Source: Artocarpus heterophyllus
Lineage: Eukaryota; Streptophyta; Magnoliopsida; Rosales; Moraceae
Length of the DNA stretch: 64,000 bases
Assembly: GCA_025403435.1 (NCBI GenBank)
Contig: CM046330.1
Span: 21,660,239 to 21,724,238, forward strand
Direction: 5' to 3'
Shown: positions 1 through 16,559 of the stretch, in pieces
Layout of the letters: each line of letters begins with the position of its first letter
Numbering within the stretch: position 1 is the first letter of the stretch
Translations under genes and position numbers: made by a program
Notes under the pieces: generated by a model
Databases searched by the model: none
What the model saw: the letters and a program-made list of their open reading frames with translations, nothing else
Told to the model about the DNA's origin: nothing

Positions 1-2721
1 TACCTTTTTCTCACTTAACTTTGTAAACCACCAGGTTATCTTTCTTTTACTTGAACATCCCTTGTTAAATTTCCCGTCTCATGTGATAGTTTCGTTACTT
101 AACATATTACGGAACATTTTTTGTCTAAGAACATTTTGCTAACTCGGAGTGTTCGACTTCGTTTTAGCTATTTTCTTAAAAATGACGATTTTATTCTTAT
201 TGGATTTTTCGTCAACTTTGTAACTTGTTAAACTTTTTGCTTAACTTTTCCTCTCATTTCTTACATGTTATGAAAAAATTCCCATTAAGGGGTGTTTTCT
301 GACATCGGGCGTTTCAGCTTTGTGTTTGGCCGTTTCACAAAATGACCATTTTGTCCTTGACGGGTCTTTAAAAACTTTCAGAACCTGGTTTTAAAACATC
401 ATACATTTCTTTAATTCTCATAACATTACGGAAAACAAAAACAATGGTCTTCCTTTTAATTAAATCTGTTTTGTCAAAACTTTATAATTTTGACCCGTAA
501 TCCAAAAATTGTGACATTTTTGCCGTTGACGTTATTCTTCCATTCATTCTTTGACTAAACTTAAATCCTTTAAAACTTAGAATCTATGATTACTCACTAC
601 CTATAGCAGTGCAGGACCCAACGTTCCTTGGTGAAAACCCAGTTTCACAAAATTTTACGGTTTTGGTAGGAAACACAAAAATCCTTACATTTTTGCCCCC
701 AGAACAAAAAACAACCATTTTATACCAAAACATTCAGTTTTTCACAAGGAATAAAACTTATAAAAGCTCCTTGGTCAAATTCTAAACATTTTATAATGTG
801 TCCATTTCATGAAATTTTGTGCTCAAAATTTCTTAAAATTCATAACTCCTCAATCGAGTAGAATTTTAACAAACTGTTCATGTTCTCTTAAGAGTTTTGA
901 TGAGTTCTACAACTTCATGTTTTAAATTTCTTGAAATTCTAACATTAAGGTGGACTTTTTGGCTGATTTTTAAATCTACTGAACTTTTACAAATCTTTAC
1001 AATTTACTATTTTGGCAGATTTTAGACCTTACTTAGAACATAATTTTGGCCTCTACGGCCCTCAAAACCCCATTCCTTTGAAACTGGTTAAACTTTGTTT
1101 AAAATACAACGTTTAACCATTTTCTACTTTTAAATACCAACACCCCTACTTTCTTTCTTTCGTCATCATCACCATCAATATAAAACATAAAACAATCATG
1201 CCATACTACCCATCTTACATGCCCTAGCCCAAAACATTTCATCAAATACTTAGTATGCGTAATAAAACATAATCTTTAGCTTAATTAAAAAGACTAGGAT
1301 TTTACCTAATCCATGCAAAGTGCTTGTCCATTCTTTTAATCACTTGAAACCCTTCAAAGTTTCCTTGACATCAAGTCATAATACAACCCATGAAAATCCC
1401 ATCCAAATCATAAACAAAAGCCCTAAAGCTCAATAGGAAAAGCTAGAGTTTTTTACCTTGAAAACTTTTCAATTTTCATCTCCTTCACTTGTTCTTACTT
1501 TCCTATATGATTTGGAGGCTTGACATTCATCAAAATTTTGAGAGAGAATTGCCTGAGGGAGGGGCGGTTTTTGGAAGAAGAAAGTGAACATTTTTGGTTC
1601 AATTTTTTTTTTTTTGGTTCTTATAACATGAACCAAATGATGACTACAACTCGATATTTTTACCAAATTTGATGACTTTGCATGCTTAGGCACCACTAAG
1701 CATCATTTGGTGATTAAAAGTTGGGGCAACTTGGCAAGATTTGATTTGGCCACTTCAAGGGGCTTGGTGGCAATTTCTCATCCATTTGGGTGTCCCATGG
1801 TGGGTCTCATAATTTTTTGCATAGTTTAAATTTATACTGAAAGTATTTTTCTTATACCACCAGTACATTCTCTATATTGTTACGAGCTTACATAACATTC
1901 TTTACTCATTCATGTCCTCCAAGCAGTACTATTCCTATAGTGCTTTAACCTTAAACAATCCAATTTTTGTACTGCTTAACCTTAAAAAGTCTAATTTCTA
2001 CACTACATTACTTTTACAGTGTAATTTTCATACTACATACTTTACCAGTGTACTTTATTACACTGCATTATTCTAATACCGTATATTTTTTTCATATTAT
2101 TTATAGTATTTCTCTTAAACTGTATTTTTGTCTTAACTTTTGTTGCAACACATTTTGCAACAATTAAGCTTTCCAGCTTATTTTTATATCATTCATTTCT
2201 CGTATATGACTATGGCATGATTTTTACCTTTAAAAATCATGTTTTTGCCTTTATGGACTTTATCATAGAAATTGAATTAAACAATATTCCTTGTGACACA
2301 TGTTTTTGCTTAACATAATTTGCATTTTTAATGTACTAAAAATGTTTAGGTGTCACAATCTAAGTTTTCGTGTTTTAACTTTTCTGACCTTACTTAAACG
2401 TTGTATAGCCACAAAACAACACAATGATTTATGCCATGTCAATTTACTTTCATACCAAACCATAGTTTTTATGTCATTTACCATAAATTTCACATTTATA
2501 AAACTATTGAAGTAGATTTGTAAAGTTTCATGCATTGGAAGCTTAAAATCTATCATCAAGGTTATAAAGCAACTTAAAACCATCATTTAAACATGTTTAA
2601 ACTCAAATATAAATATATATTATAAAACCCTAGAGACCTATAATGTATTTCAACCCATAATAGCCAAAAAATGCGTTTTCTCAAAATGGTACCGTAACCG
2701 AGCTCTTTACCTAGGGTTGGT
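1..2721. other. AT-rich repeat-derived sequence, no gene recognised
   Basis: No coding region is recognisable. Read on the minus strand, 1830-1300 looks like the promoter/leader part of a plant LTR (CT-rich and GA-rich stretches, a poly-T/A tract near 1605, then an A-rich leader), so the block may be an old minus-strand LTR remnant. The stretch 1925-2080 holds degenerate short repeats built on 'cagtgta' and 'tactgcttaacctta'. No paired LTR or target duplication could be found because the left side is cut by the window edge. Short open frames here have no recognisable domain. Confidence 0.35.
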
Positions 2722-2726
2722 TGGAC

Positions 2727-5060
2727 TGATACATTGATTCTTGTACACTTAAATATACGTGGTCATATCAAATAATATAAATGATTAGTTGAGTATCGTT
2801 CCTACGAGAATTGATTTTAATTAATATGTTATTAATTTTAACTATCTATATTTATTTTCTTACCAAATTAAAATGGGAGTTTGAATTTAATAACTAAACC
2901 ACTTTCTCAGTTACAAACAGTGTAAAGCTCTCACATGCTATAACAACATGAAAAAAATCGCTACAGTATAAAGCTCTCACATGCTACAGTAAAAACAATT
3001 CAAACTAACAGTTCTAACCACCTTGCTAAACACCCTTTAAATTACTTTAAACTAATGAAATAACATAAATAAAATTTAAATGTAAAATAAATGATAATTA
3101 AAATGTGAATAAAAAGTGTAAACATTAATTAAAAAGAAAATTACAATAACCAAATAAAATTGACGAAATTTAAATTCAAAATTCAAATCAGAATAACAAT
3201 TGCGAATAACTAAAATTATAAAAAATTTAAGAATTTGTAAGCAATAATGATAAAACTGGTTAAAGGTTCATTCTCCACCATTGGACAATAATTTTGCAGT
3301 AATCACAGAATTATTTCCAATTTTTCTAGTTGAAACTGGCAACTGTAAATAGCAACAAGCTCAACTATCCCGATCTTTCCTTACTTTATAGTTTAGCAAA
3401 ATAAGTTTTTTTACTAAATTTCTTTCCATTAAATAACCTAGAACAAGCTCTCTAAATTTAATCTAACAGAAGCATTAAGTTGAGAAAGATAGGTTAATCT
3501 AAGCAATAAACTCACAAGCTCAGTTCATTTAGCTTATGTTATGTTTTACATCACAATCAAACAAAAGCCTCCCATAGTTGTAGATCATGAATTGCTACCA
3601 CTGGTTAATAATATAAGACAATTACGAATTTAGATTTTTAGCACAGCGTTAGGCGATTTTCTAGTCTCATTTACTTGAGCACCAAAATTTAACAAGAAAA
3701 GAACTATAAGCATTAATTACAGTGAAACATATCACTCTCAAATTGAAAACTTAGAAAATAATTCATACAAACAGCTTCATAATCATGTTCAAGGCTTTGA
3801 AATCACCTTTAATCAAAAATAAATTTAGCTAAACATAATTAAAAATAATAACAAAAACATGAAACTAGCAACATTTGCAGCTCAAGATATTGGCAAAATT
3901 TGAAGAATGGTGATGATCTCCAAGAATTTTTTGTAGAAACCTCCTTGGATTCCACCTCCTTCCTCTATTACTCTCTATTTTTCTCTCAAAATTCTGAGTG
4001 TTTGTTAAATTTTTTGAATGAGAATTGATGATTTGAACTAAAAGATTGTTGCCTTTTTATAGGCGAACCTGTGTGATTCTCCTTAAATTTTTACTAATGA
4101 AACACGACGAACACACCATATTCTGCTAGAGTAGGTGAATGATTTAGCACAACTTATAGCAAGTTATGAAATAATTTGGCCCTCTATTCTAAGAATGCAT
4201 CAATTTTGATGCATAAAATAACTATTTTTTTCTTCTTTCTTTTTGTTCACTTGGCTCCAATTGGAAGGCAAAAATGGGTTTGAGATACTGTACGACTTGG
4301 GTGCTAACAAGAGGATAGTGGCACGATCTAAGCCATTGGTTTCATTGATTTTAGACCAAAGCAATGACTAGGACAAAGGAGAAAATAGGGTGCTTTGGAG
4401 CCGTTGGATCTTGTCATATATACAGCATAGACAAATGAGGTCACAAGTGCACGTGAATGGCGCTGGAACAGATCGAAGGTTGCAGTGAGCAGCTCACGTG
4501 AGTTGGCCCAGGCTATGGCGCCTTAGCTTCCTCAGCTCAGCTTGGCTTGGCTTCAGGTACAGGGAGGAGTGGAGTGGCACAGCTGGTGCAGCTAGGAGGC
4601 TCAGCTCATCTTTTCTCAAAAAGTTCTTACCCAAATTTTTTGGAATTAATTCATAGACTTGAAATTCAATTTTCTTTATGTTTTTCACTTTATTTTTGCC
4701 CCTAAGTCAAAATTTCTTGGAAGTAAACTTGAGAAAAATAATTATTTTACAAAATAAAAATTACTAAAAATAAGTAAATATTATTAAATATACATTTAAC
4801 ACATAACTAAATTAAAATTAAGAACATATTTTAAGATAAAAATAAAGATCAAAATCAAAGTTAAAATAAAACTTAATTAGACATAAACATAATATCCTTA
4901 ATACTTAAAAACACTTACCAAAAATATAATTAAACAATAAAAACATGAGACTAAACATATTTTACAAAAATCACACTAAGGTGCTAGAAATATGTAGAAA
5001 TGCTTAATTAGAGGTTATTATAACAATGTTATTAAAATGCTATAAATTATTTCAAACTCA
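2727..5060 (-). mobile_element. Probable solo LTR, Athila/Tat-type Ty3/gypsy
   Basis: The 2334-bp block starts TG and ends CA and is flanked by TGGAC (2722-2726) and TGAAC (5061-5065), a 5-bp target duplication with one mismatch. On the minus strand it has a TATA box (4054-4063, CCTATAAAAAGG) followed by an A-rich/GA-rich leader. Near its minus-strand 3' end is the motif ATCGTTCCTACGAG (seen on the plus strand near 2796), placed as the related ATCGTATCCACAGGG in the solo LTR at 24154. No internal region or second LTR accompanies it. The lineage is inferred from this architecture, since such motifs lie just upstream of the primer site in Athila/Tat LTRs; no coding sequence supports it. Confidence 0.5.
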
Positions 5061-5065
5061 TGAAC

Positions 5066-6355
5066 GCATACATTTTTTCATGTTATCATTTATCTCTTTA
5101 TCTTGGATTTCTTGGACAATCTTGAAGGTTGTATTCCTTTAAAAATTCAAAATCTTAGATTCAAGAACTAAAACTTAAGTTTCATACACTAACAAACGCA
5201 AAAGTTACTATTTTCTTACCGAATTGCATACTAACTTGTCTAAGCTTCAAGGCTTGGATTTGTTAGGATTTTAAAAGGTTGGTGAGTGAAAATTCTGAGA
5301 GGGTTTCCTTGTGTACATTCTACTATAGCTAGGAGGGAAGGAGAAGATTTTTTTTTTTTTTTTGGGCTTACACAAGCAATTCTAAACTCCATTTGATAGG
5401 TATGGAGGTTGGTGGAAGGAAAAAAAGGGACAAAACTACCTCCAAAGTCCTTTATTTAAAACTAAATAACTTGTAAGCTTGAATGTATTTTTTTTCTAGA
5501 GAAATATAAGGGAATAGCAAGATTTAAAACGTATTTTAAATAATAACAATTCCAAAATAACTACAAAAATAGCACACTTTGATATTAAACATACAAAGGA
5601 AAGTTTACAATCTCATTTTTGCCCCTAATATGCGTCTCCCACTTCTCAGATCTACTCAAAGGAGATCAATGGCGTCATCGAATCTGCAACTTGCGACCAT
5701 CATCGTTGGATCTATAGAGGTGTGAAACTTCATTGCCCATCACCCTTCATCGTCGGATCTACAGCTTGCAGCCAGAGAGCGTGGAGAAGATGAATTCACC
5801 TCATAACAAGGGTTGCATCTGTTACTACTATGAACCCACCATCAAGATCTCTCCATCCCTGACAATCATTGGTGGTCCTTATGGCTTCGTGAGATCCGGT
5901 TGTTTGCATGTGTTTTTTGGCTTGATGGTCGCCATCAATGCCAGGGAAGACAAGTTGTGGCTCTGGGAAAGACAAGTTCATCAATCCCATGGCTTTGTGA
6001 CGGTGCCGATCTAGTAGGGCCATCGATGGCAACTGCAAATAGCAACAAAGAAGCCGAGCAGTAAAGAGGGGGGAGAGAGAGGGTAATTTTGGTATTCTAA
6101 TAGGCTCAAATAGGATTTTATTATATTGTGATATTTACTTACACCTATGAAAAGTTATGCTATAAATTTTTAATGATCCTTCAAATTATGTTATTTCCTT
6201 AATCCTTCCTTTTTTCATTGGTTGTATGAAATCTGACCATATCAGCTGATAAGGAAACATAATTTTGTTTCCTCCCCATCGTAATCTAATCTCACACTTT
6301 AACAAAATCCCCTTACTTTATGTCCTTTTTCCTCAAATTAATGTTCACATTCTTC
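5066..6355. other. Unassigned intergenic sequence with TE remnants
   Basis: It continues the AT-rich, LTR-like sequence that flanks the solo LTR (poly-T at 5349-5363; leader-like minus-strand sequence 5400-5100). From 5640 to 6060 is a more GC-rich patch with repeated 'cgtcggatctac' phrases; a 93-codon open frame there shows no domain and I do not call it a gene. Confidence 0.3.
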
Positions 6356-6605
6356 TTCTTCTTTTTTTTTTTTTTTTGAGAAAATGAAACTTCATTTAAC
6401 TAAAATCAATACATACAAAGTTGCATAACACTGCCCATTAAAGGAACAAATGATCCTAGACAAACGACTAGACCCACCAGTAAAATCGAATGAAGCATAG
6501 AGACAAAAGACGACATTAAGACCCAAAGGAGAATGACCCACTTGACATCCAAAATAGAGCCCTTTAACGGCTCGTTACAAAACACCACTATAATTGATAG
6601 GATGA
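6356..6605 (-). mobile_element. Retroposon copy A, 3' end with poly(A) tail
   Basis: On the minus strand this is the 3' end of a poly(A)-tailed retroposon; the tail is the poly-T tract at about 6362-6378. Its sequence matches, with moderate divergence, the 3' end of the plus-strand retroposon at 38040-38279: shared landmarks are AACGAGCC, CCTTTGGGT, GTC(G/T)TCTTTTGTC and a terminal GAATGAAG or AAATGAAG before the tail. The 5' end is not clear; the GC-richer stretch up to about 7440 may belong to it. No target duplication was found. Confidence 0.6.
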
Positions 6606-7509
6606 CCCCAATCGATCAAAATCAAAACTACTCAATCAATCAATGATCCTAATTGACCAAAATCAAACCCACTCTAGTGAAAAAGCAAATAGCCTGGCAT
6701 AGATGCAAATCTAGCTGACAGTCAACTACAGTCGATGCTACTAGTCAGTGGAGTGAAAAACAAATCAAGACTGAAGATGGGGATACCTTATTATTTATTA
6801 CAGGTTGAACAATAACAAAACATAAACACTATACTTAGGTGGAAACATCACTACCATTCTTGAACAAACAAATCTAAACGCAAAAGGAATGTTAGAGTCG
6901 ACAACACACATTTACTGAGTAAGCCAAAATACCCCGGCCACAACCCTTCGCACTAATGCCAAGATCCGCTCCCCTACCATTACCTTTCTCCTCTACAAAC
7001 TCCAACTTTGCCATAAGCAGCCAATGGGCCTACCTTCCCCTATGCCCTCGTCACCAGAAAACTACCACATATCCCAAATCTAACTATATCTTCTACCCTA
7101 ACAAAAAGAGTAGCCCATCTCACCACCACGCCCATCCGGCCTCCTTTCGCCCTTGCCTCACCACCAAAGAACAACTGTTTTACCCTTTTCACACCACCTC
7201 CACCACCAAAAAAGATTAGATCTAGTCTCGTCTACTCTAGTGGAGAAAGCAACCTGCCTCACCATCCTCATACCTCGACCACCCCTCATCCCATTGCCAT
7301 CGGAGTGCAACCACAACTCCTCAATTTGGCAAACCCAAGCGGGACCCAACCATCTAATGCCTGACATATCTTCCATGCTCCAAGTCTGACAAAACTGCTG
7401 CTCCCTTTCTTAGACCGGAATCAAGGTAGCCGGCCTAAGGCTATCACCAGATTCAGGCCCTATAAGTGAGGGGGTGGTGCATAATGAAGTTCTCTCCCAA
7501 ATCCTAGCA
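6606..7509. other. Probable 5' part of retroposon copy A, not resolved
   Basis: This is C-rich on the plus strand (G-rich on the minus strand), like the interior of the related retroposon at 37263-38279, but I cannot align the two by eye. Three overlapping open frames of 72-87 codons at 6956-7389 are low-complexity (Pro/Ser/His-rich) and show no domain. Confidence 0.25.
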
Positions 7510-7591
7510 GAGCACTCTTAAGAAAGGAAAACTAACATGTATCAATTAGGTTTTGAGCACTCTTAAGAAATGGAAAACTAACATGTATCTA
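7510..7591. repeat. Two-copy tandem repeat, ~46 bp
   Basis: The phrase GAGCACTCTTAAGAAA followed by GAAAACTAACATGTATC occurs at about 7510 and again at about 7556 with one or two differences. It appears to be a simple local duplication. Confidence 0.6.
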
Positions 7592-7799
7592 AAAGCCAAT
7601 TCAAATCACCATTTAAGTTTGAATTTTTATATTCAAATAAAAAAGAATTTAAAATCAACGTGATTCATACCAGCAAACCAAACTAGGATAGTGTCATAAT
7701 GTAACTTTTTGAAGGATATTTTAAGTTTTGAAAAGTGAGTAGGGAGTATTTGTATGAAAATTTTTGAAGTATGGAGTAAGCAGGTTAATTACTAGCATC

Positions 7800-7869
7800 G
7801 TCTGTATTTTGCCAAAGTAATAGACACCCCTAGACTAAAAATAATCATTTCAACACCCTTTGACTTAAA

Positions 7870-7928
<59 letters not shown>

Positions 7929-9035
7929 AAACACCTCCTTTGTTAGTTAAAGTAAAAGTTGATAAAGTTTGATTGTCAAATACTCTAAAAATGTCAAAAA
8001 TACTTCTCCATGCATGAAGAAATGTTTTTTAGTTGTATGTATTAATTGGAATGATGTTTTTCCCCTTACTTTGCATTAAAAAATGAGTTGAATTAATTTT
8101 TACACGCTTTTAGCTATAAATTTCACTCTTGTAGAAAGAATTTTCTTTAGCCTTTTTTTTTTAATTTCAAGAAATTAAAATGTATTTTTTCCGTGTAAAT
8201 TGATAATTTTGAGTATTTCAATGTTAACTAGATTTTAGTTAAATTAGTCAATTATCTACTTAATGCACTATATTTTCATAAAGATTAAAAAATAGAATAA
8301 GATTACAAAAATTAAAAAAAGGAACCACTACCATGAGGAATGCCAAAATTCCTCATTGATGAGACATTTTTCTTTTAGCCGTTGAATGAAAAATCAATAT
8401 TCAAAATTGTATCTTTATAATAAAAAGAGACTTAATTTCATATGATAATATTATCTTTTAATCTCATAATTATAAAAATAATGAAAAACTCAAAAATTTT
8501 TTAACAAAATGTGGTTAGAGGAAATTGATGACCAAGAAGGGGAGAGAGGATCTCCTAATGCACGGAGGTAAAGGGGTTGAAACCCCCGGCATCGCCACCT
8601 ATGGGTTGCGAAAATAATCGCAATGGTGCGATGATGAACCACAACCTACAACGGTCGCGAGCACTGTTGCTATAAGGTTGGGAACACAAGCGCATTGACA
8701 TCGCGACCTCAGTGACTCGAAAGATTATGAACTTAGCAACCTCCGTTGCAATGCCTCCACCTTGTGAAGTCCAACCTTGCGACCCTCATGAAGTTGCGAC
8801 ACATGGTGGTTGTGATAGAATTAATTGTGATTCTATTGCCATGGGTTGTGTGGGGCTACAAAGTGAGGTTTTTTTTTTGGGTAAAGATAGCTTATATTAA
8901 AAGGGGTATTTTTGTTATTTTACATCAAAAGTTAGCATAGCTAAGTTCAAAGGGTGTTGATGTAATTAGCTTAAGTAAGAAAGTATCTATATTATTTTTA
9001 AAAAACATAGGGCTTTTAATGTAATTAATCTAAAA
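7800..9035. mobile_element. Possible TIR element (MULE/MITE-like), diverged
   Basis: An inverted match joins 7840-7875 (CAACACCCTTTGACTT) and 8935-8960 (AAGTTCAAAGGGTGTTG), with weaker complementarity outside it. The interior holds a TA microsatellite (7870-7928) and a GC-richer block (8540-8860) with repeated 'gcgac/ttgcga' phrases. This resembles short TIR elements elsewhere in the window, but I could not define termini or a target duplication. Confidence 0.3.
7870..7928. repeat. TA microsatellite
   Basis: Nearly uninterrupted TA dinucleotide run with a few single-base interruptions (CATA, TGTA). Confidence 0.9.
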
Positions 9036-9200
9036 GTTTATACAAAATATAGTTTAAATTAAGAGTTTGAATCAAAATTGATTCGATGACAAGTCTATAA
9101 TTTTATAATTTGAACTATGTTCCTCAACGCTATATAGTTTAAACCAAGATTGATATACCGATTAATTTTGCATAAGAAAAGAGAAGAAACTACGCTTCAA

Positions 9201-9230
9201 AAGAAAGAAAGAAAGAAAGAAAGAAAGAAA
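9201..9230. repeat. GAAA microsatellite
   Basis: About seven AAGA/GAAA tetranucleotide units in perfect tandem, upstream of the BSK gene. Confidence 0.9.
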
Positions 9231-9559
9231 CTAGAACGACAGGACAGGGAGGGCAAAACGGCAAGGATGAGGTTGCGTCTCCAGTGACAATAATTAAAGG
9301 ATGCAAAACGGGAAATGATTACGGCGGGAGTGAGGGGGGCAGAAGAATGATGAGGGAAGAAAGTCCTCTCTTCCTCCGACTTTGCCGCTTCCCTTTTGAG
9401 CTTTGGATTGGCCCCATTTCTCCCAATTTCAACCTCAAATAATAGCTCCGAAACAACTGGCGGTGCAAAGTAACAACAACAATAATCCCAATTAAAAATT
9501 CAAATAAAATAATTGATATATATTAATCAACCCTTTTGTTTTAAAAATAAAACCGGAGG

Positions 9560-10671
9560 TCCTTACAGTAATCATATCACATCCCATCAAATTTCCTCAA
9601 AATATATTAACAAGGAAATACAACAATTTTTGCTTAAAATAATATGCAGATTCTTTTGGCTTTGAATAAATCTTCGTGTCATGTCGGAAATAATTGGTTA
9701 TTTATTTGCTCTCAGAATGAAATTAAAAACAAAAACCAAATGGTATAGAAAAAACTTTCTTTCATGCTCTTCTGAGTCTTCTCTTTTTCTCTTCTTCTTC
9801 TTCTTCTTCTCCTTCTCTATAGATCTTGAGCTTGAGCTTCACTGTTTTTCCCGATTTGGGTTTAACTAATTTCTGACTTTTGTTTTGCTTTGTCTGAAAC
9901 TGAAGCTTTATTGATTGGATCGAGAAAGGAGATTAGTTGTCTGAAAAAGTCCCAGAAAAGGGTCTTGCCCACTAAAGAAGAAGCTTAAGAGCTCCTTTTT
10001 CACAGGTTTTTGAGTCAGTTGAGAAGCTTTTGTGTACTGGTTTTTTGGGTTTTGGAATCTGGGTCGTTCCTTTTTTTTTTTTTTCCTGAATTCAGCTTCA
10101 CCAGATTGGCTCGGAAGGCTTTAAAGGAGAGAGAGAACAAGAATTAAAAGTGTTAACTTTACAAGGTATCATATTATAAATCAGTTTAAGTTATTGCCCA
10201 TCTAATTCAATCTGACTTTTGCATTTATTGCTTTATTGTTCATTTAGTTTCAGCTATGACTTTTGCTTTAGTAAGTACTACTAATTAATAGCATGGAGAA
10301 AAACTGAATGTACCAAAAATGTTGCTTAGAGAAAAAGAAAGATGACCAGTTTGAATAATAATTTGCAGATTAAGATGGGTTCCCAATAGATCTTTATCAG
10401 TAGTTGTTAATCCATGTGAAATTTTGTACAGATCAAATTATCCTCAGTTAAGTGTACATTGTTTTGGGCCTCATTGAAAAGAATAGCTAACTTTTATTTA
10501 TTTATTTATTTTTTCATGGCAATTTTTAGTTCTGGGAATAGATAAAGAAATTCGGTGTTGGAAGCTTTATGCATTGGATGTGGAATTGATGTTGGTTTGG
10601 TTCAGACTAGCACCGTCTTGAAAAGGGGTTGACTGATAATAAAAAGGCACTGATCATCTTAAATCACTAAT
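9560..10671 (+). promoter_or_regulatory. Promoter and 5' leader of the BSK gene
   Basis: The sequence changes at about 9780 to a CT-rich stretch with a CTT/TCT run (about 9798-9818), typical of plant transcription starts and 5' leaders. No convincing TATA box is placed. A 5'-leader intron is plausible: donor ACAAG/GTATC at 10165/10166 and acceptor GGTTCAG at 10605, leaving a 66-nt leader before the ATG at 10672. This is inference; transcripts would settle it. Confidence 0.45.
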
Positions 10672-15057
<4,386 letters not shown>

Positions 15058-15697
15058 CAATGCCTGGGTTCAAATGTTTTGACTTTCCATGAAAGGCAGA
15101 CAAGGCTTCATTTGATTCCATTCAAATGCCATTGAAAAGCAATTCGCGAAGAGCCCTTAGAGAAAACTATTTTAGGGAGCAGGTGTGTATTTTTGCCATT
15201 TTTCTGGTGGGGCTTTATTCTATTTTATCATCATTATTATTATTATTATTTTTCTTATTCTTTGTACGATTTGATTTCTTTTTTTGTGTACGTGAGGATA
15301 CCATAAATGCATTTTTTTAATCGAAAAAAAAAAACGAAACAAAACAAGTGTTAAACGTGAGTTGAAGTTGAAAAGTTGTCCACAAGCTTGTAATTTGTGT
15401 ACAGATACCACGCATGGTGTTTTGTTTTGCTCTTCTTACTGATGAGATATTATTGCTTTTTAAGACTTTTTATCTGTTCATCCTCGCTCTCTCTATATAT
15501 ATATACACACACACGCACATATATACATATATATATAAATAAATGTTTGTATATCAATATGTATCTCAGACAGATACACACATTAATAATTTGGCAATAT
15601 TACTTCAGCGCTCAAAAAGGTCTGCCCTTCAAGAATACTGCCTTACTTTTTGCGATGTTTTGAAAATTTTAGGGTGGTCCCTTGAAAAAAATCAAGA
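15058..15697 (+). other. BSK 3' untranslated region and downstream spacer
   Basis: The stop codon TAA is at 15055-15057. The following sequence is T-rich with ATT repeats (15226-15250), suitable for a 3' UTR, but no AATAAA near the stop can be assigned with confidence. A TA/CA microsatellite lies at about 15492-15536. The next element, copia-1, starts 645 bp after the stop. Confidence 0.5.
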
Positions 15698-15702
15698 TGG
15701 TA

Positions 15703-16081
15703 TGTTAGTACTAAATATATATGTAGAAACTTAAGGCATATAAAAAACGCAACGGAAACGTAAAATTTATGTGCCTCCTGTCATTGAAGCGGAGCAGTCG
15801 GAAGCTTGCCGTAATATCCTCCTTTTGGCTATAACTCATTGCTGCCTTGCTTGGGAGCTTCCAGTGCTTCCCATAATCCAAATGATGGTGTGTATACTGT
15901 GATAAGATCATGAGCATCGGGCACCCAAGTTTATTTCGTCTGCAGAAAACCCATTTAAGTGCTCTGTCCATCAAAGAGCAACTAAATGTGCATGCCGTAT
16001 ATATATGGCAATGAAACTGAATTGAATGCAATAGATGGACCACAAAAAGGGTCTCCTGGTTTTAAGGAAACGGTTCCTACA
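15703..16081 (-). repeat. Copia-1 3' LTR
   Basis: 379 bp, plus-strand ends TGTTAGTACTAAA...TTCCTACA. The purine-rich tract next to it on the minus strand (ccaagtgagagaa, plus 16082-16095) fits the polypurine tract. Compared with the 5' LTR it lacks a ~21-bp duplication of GGTTTCCTGG near the right end. Confidence 0.88.
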
Positions 16082-16559
16082 TTCTCTCACTTGGTCCATA
16101 TATTTCATCATTTTTCATAATAAGAGATAAAATACATGAATCATGGTGATAGGTCCTTTTAAATGCAAGTATTATCTTCCATGTATCACAATGCATTATA
16201 TCCCTTAAACACTAGCCCATATAACTTAATGAATAAATCCTATGTTTATTCTAGGTCTTCTTAATGATATTTCTCAATTAAACAACTGAATGTATATACA
16301 AATGAAAATATGAGAAAATATCACAACAGAAATATAGTTTCATAAATTCGTTCTTACAACGAAATGTACACAAAGGAACCAAGTCCCATACTATATGCAT
16401 GATCTTTAAATCTGAATAGTAGTTTACCTTTAGTTAAAGATCAGCTACTATTAATTCAGTGTTAACGTATTCAATGATTACTGTTTTATCTTTTGGCACG
16501 TTCTCTTTATGACTAAACACTTAATGTCGATATGCTTCGTTCGACCACCACTTAATTTT

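Noticed and set aside
5112..5117. TTGGAC as the right target duplication of the 2727 solo LTR (TTGGAC also at 2721-2726).
   Set aside because: The sequence before it does not end in CA. TGAAC at 5061 directly follows an ...ACTCA end and gives normal TG...CA termini, though with one mismatch.
5733..6014. Open frames on both strands (93 and 80 codons) as small genes.
   Set aside because: They overlap each other in opposite directions, have no recognisable domain and lie in repeat-derived sequence.
7870..7928. The TA run as a possible origin or matrix-attachment site.
   Set aside because: Simple TA microsatellites are common in plant DNA and nothing nearby supports a specific role.
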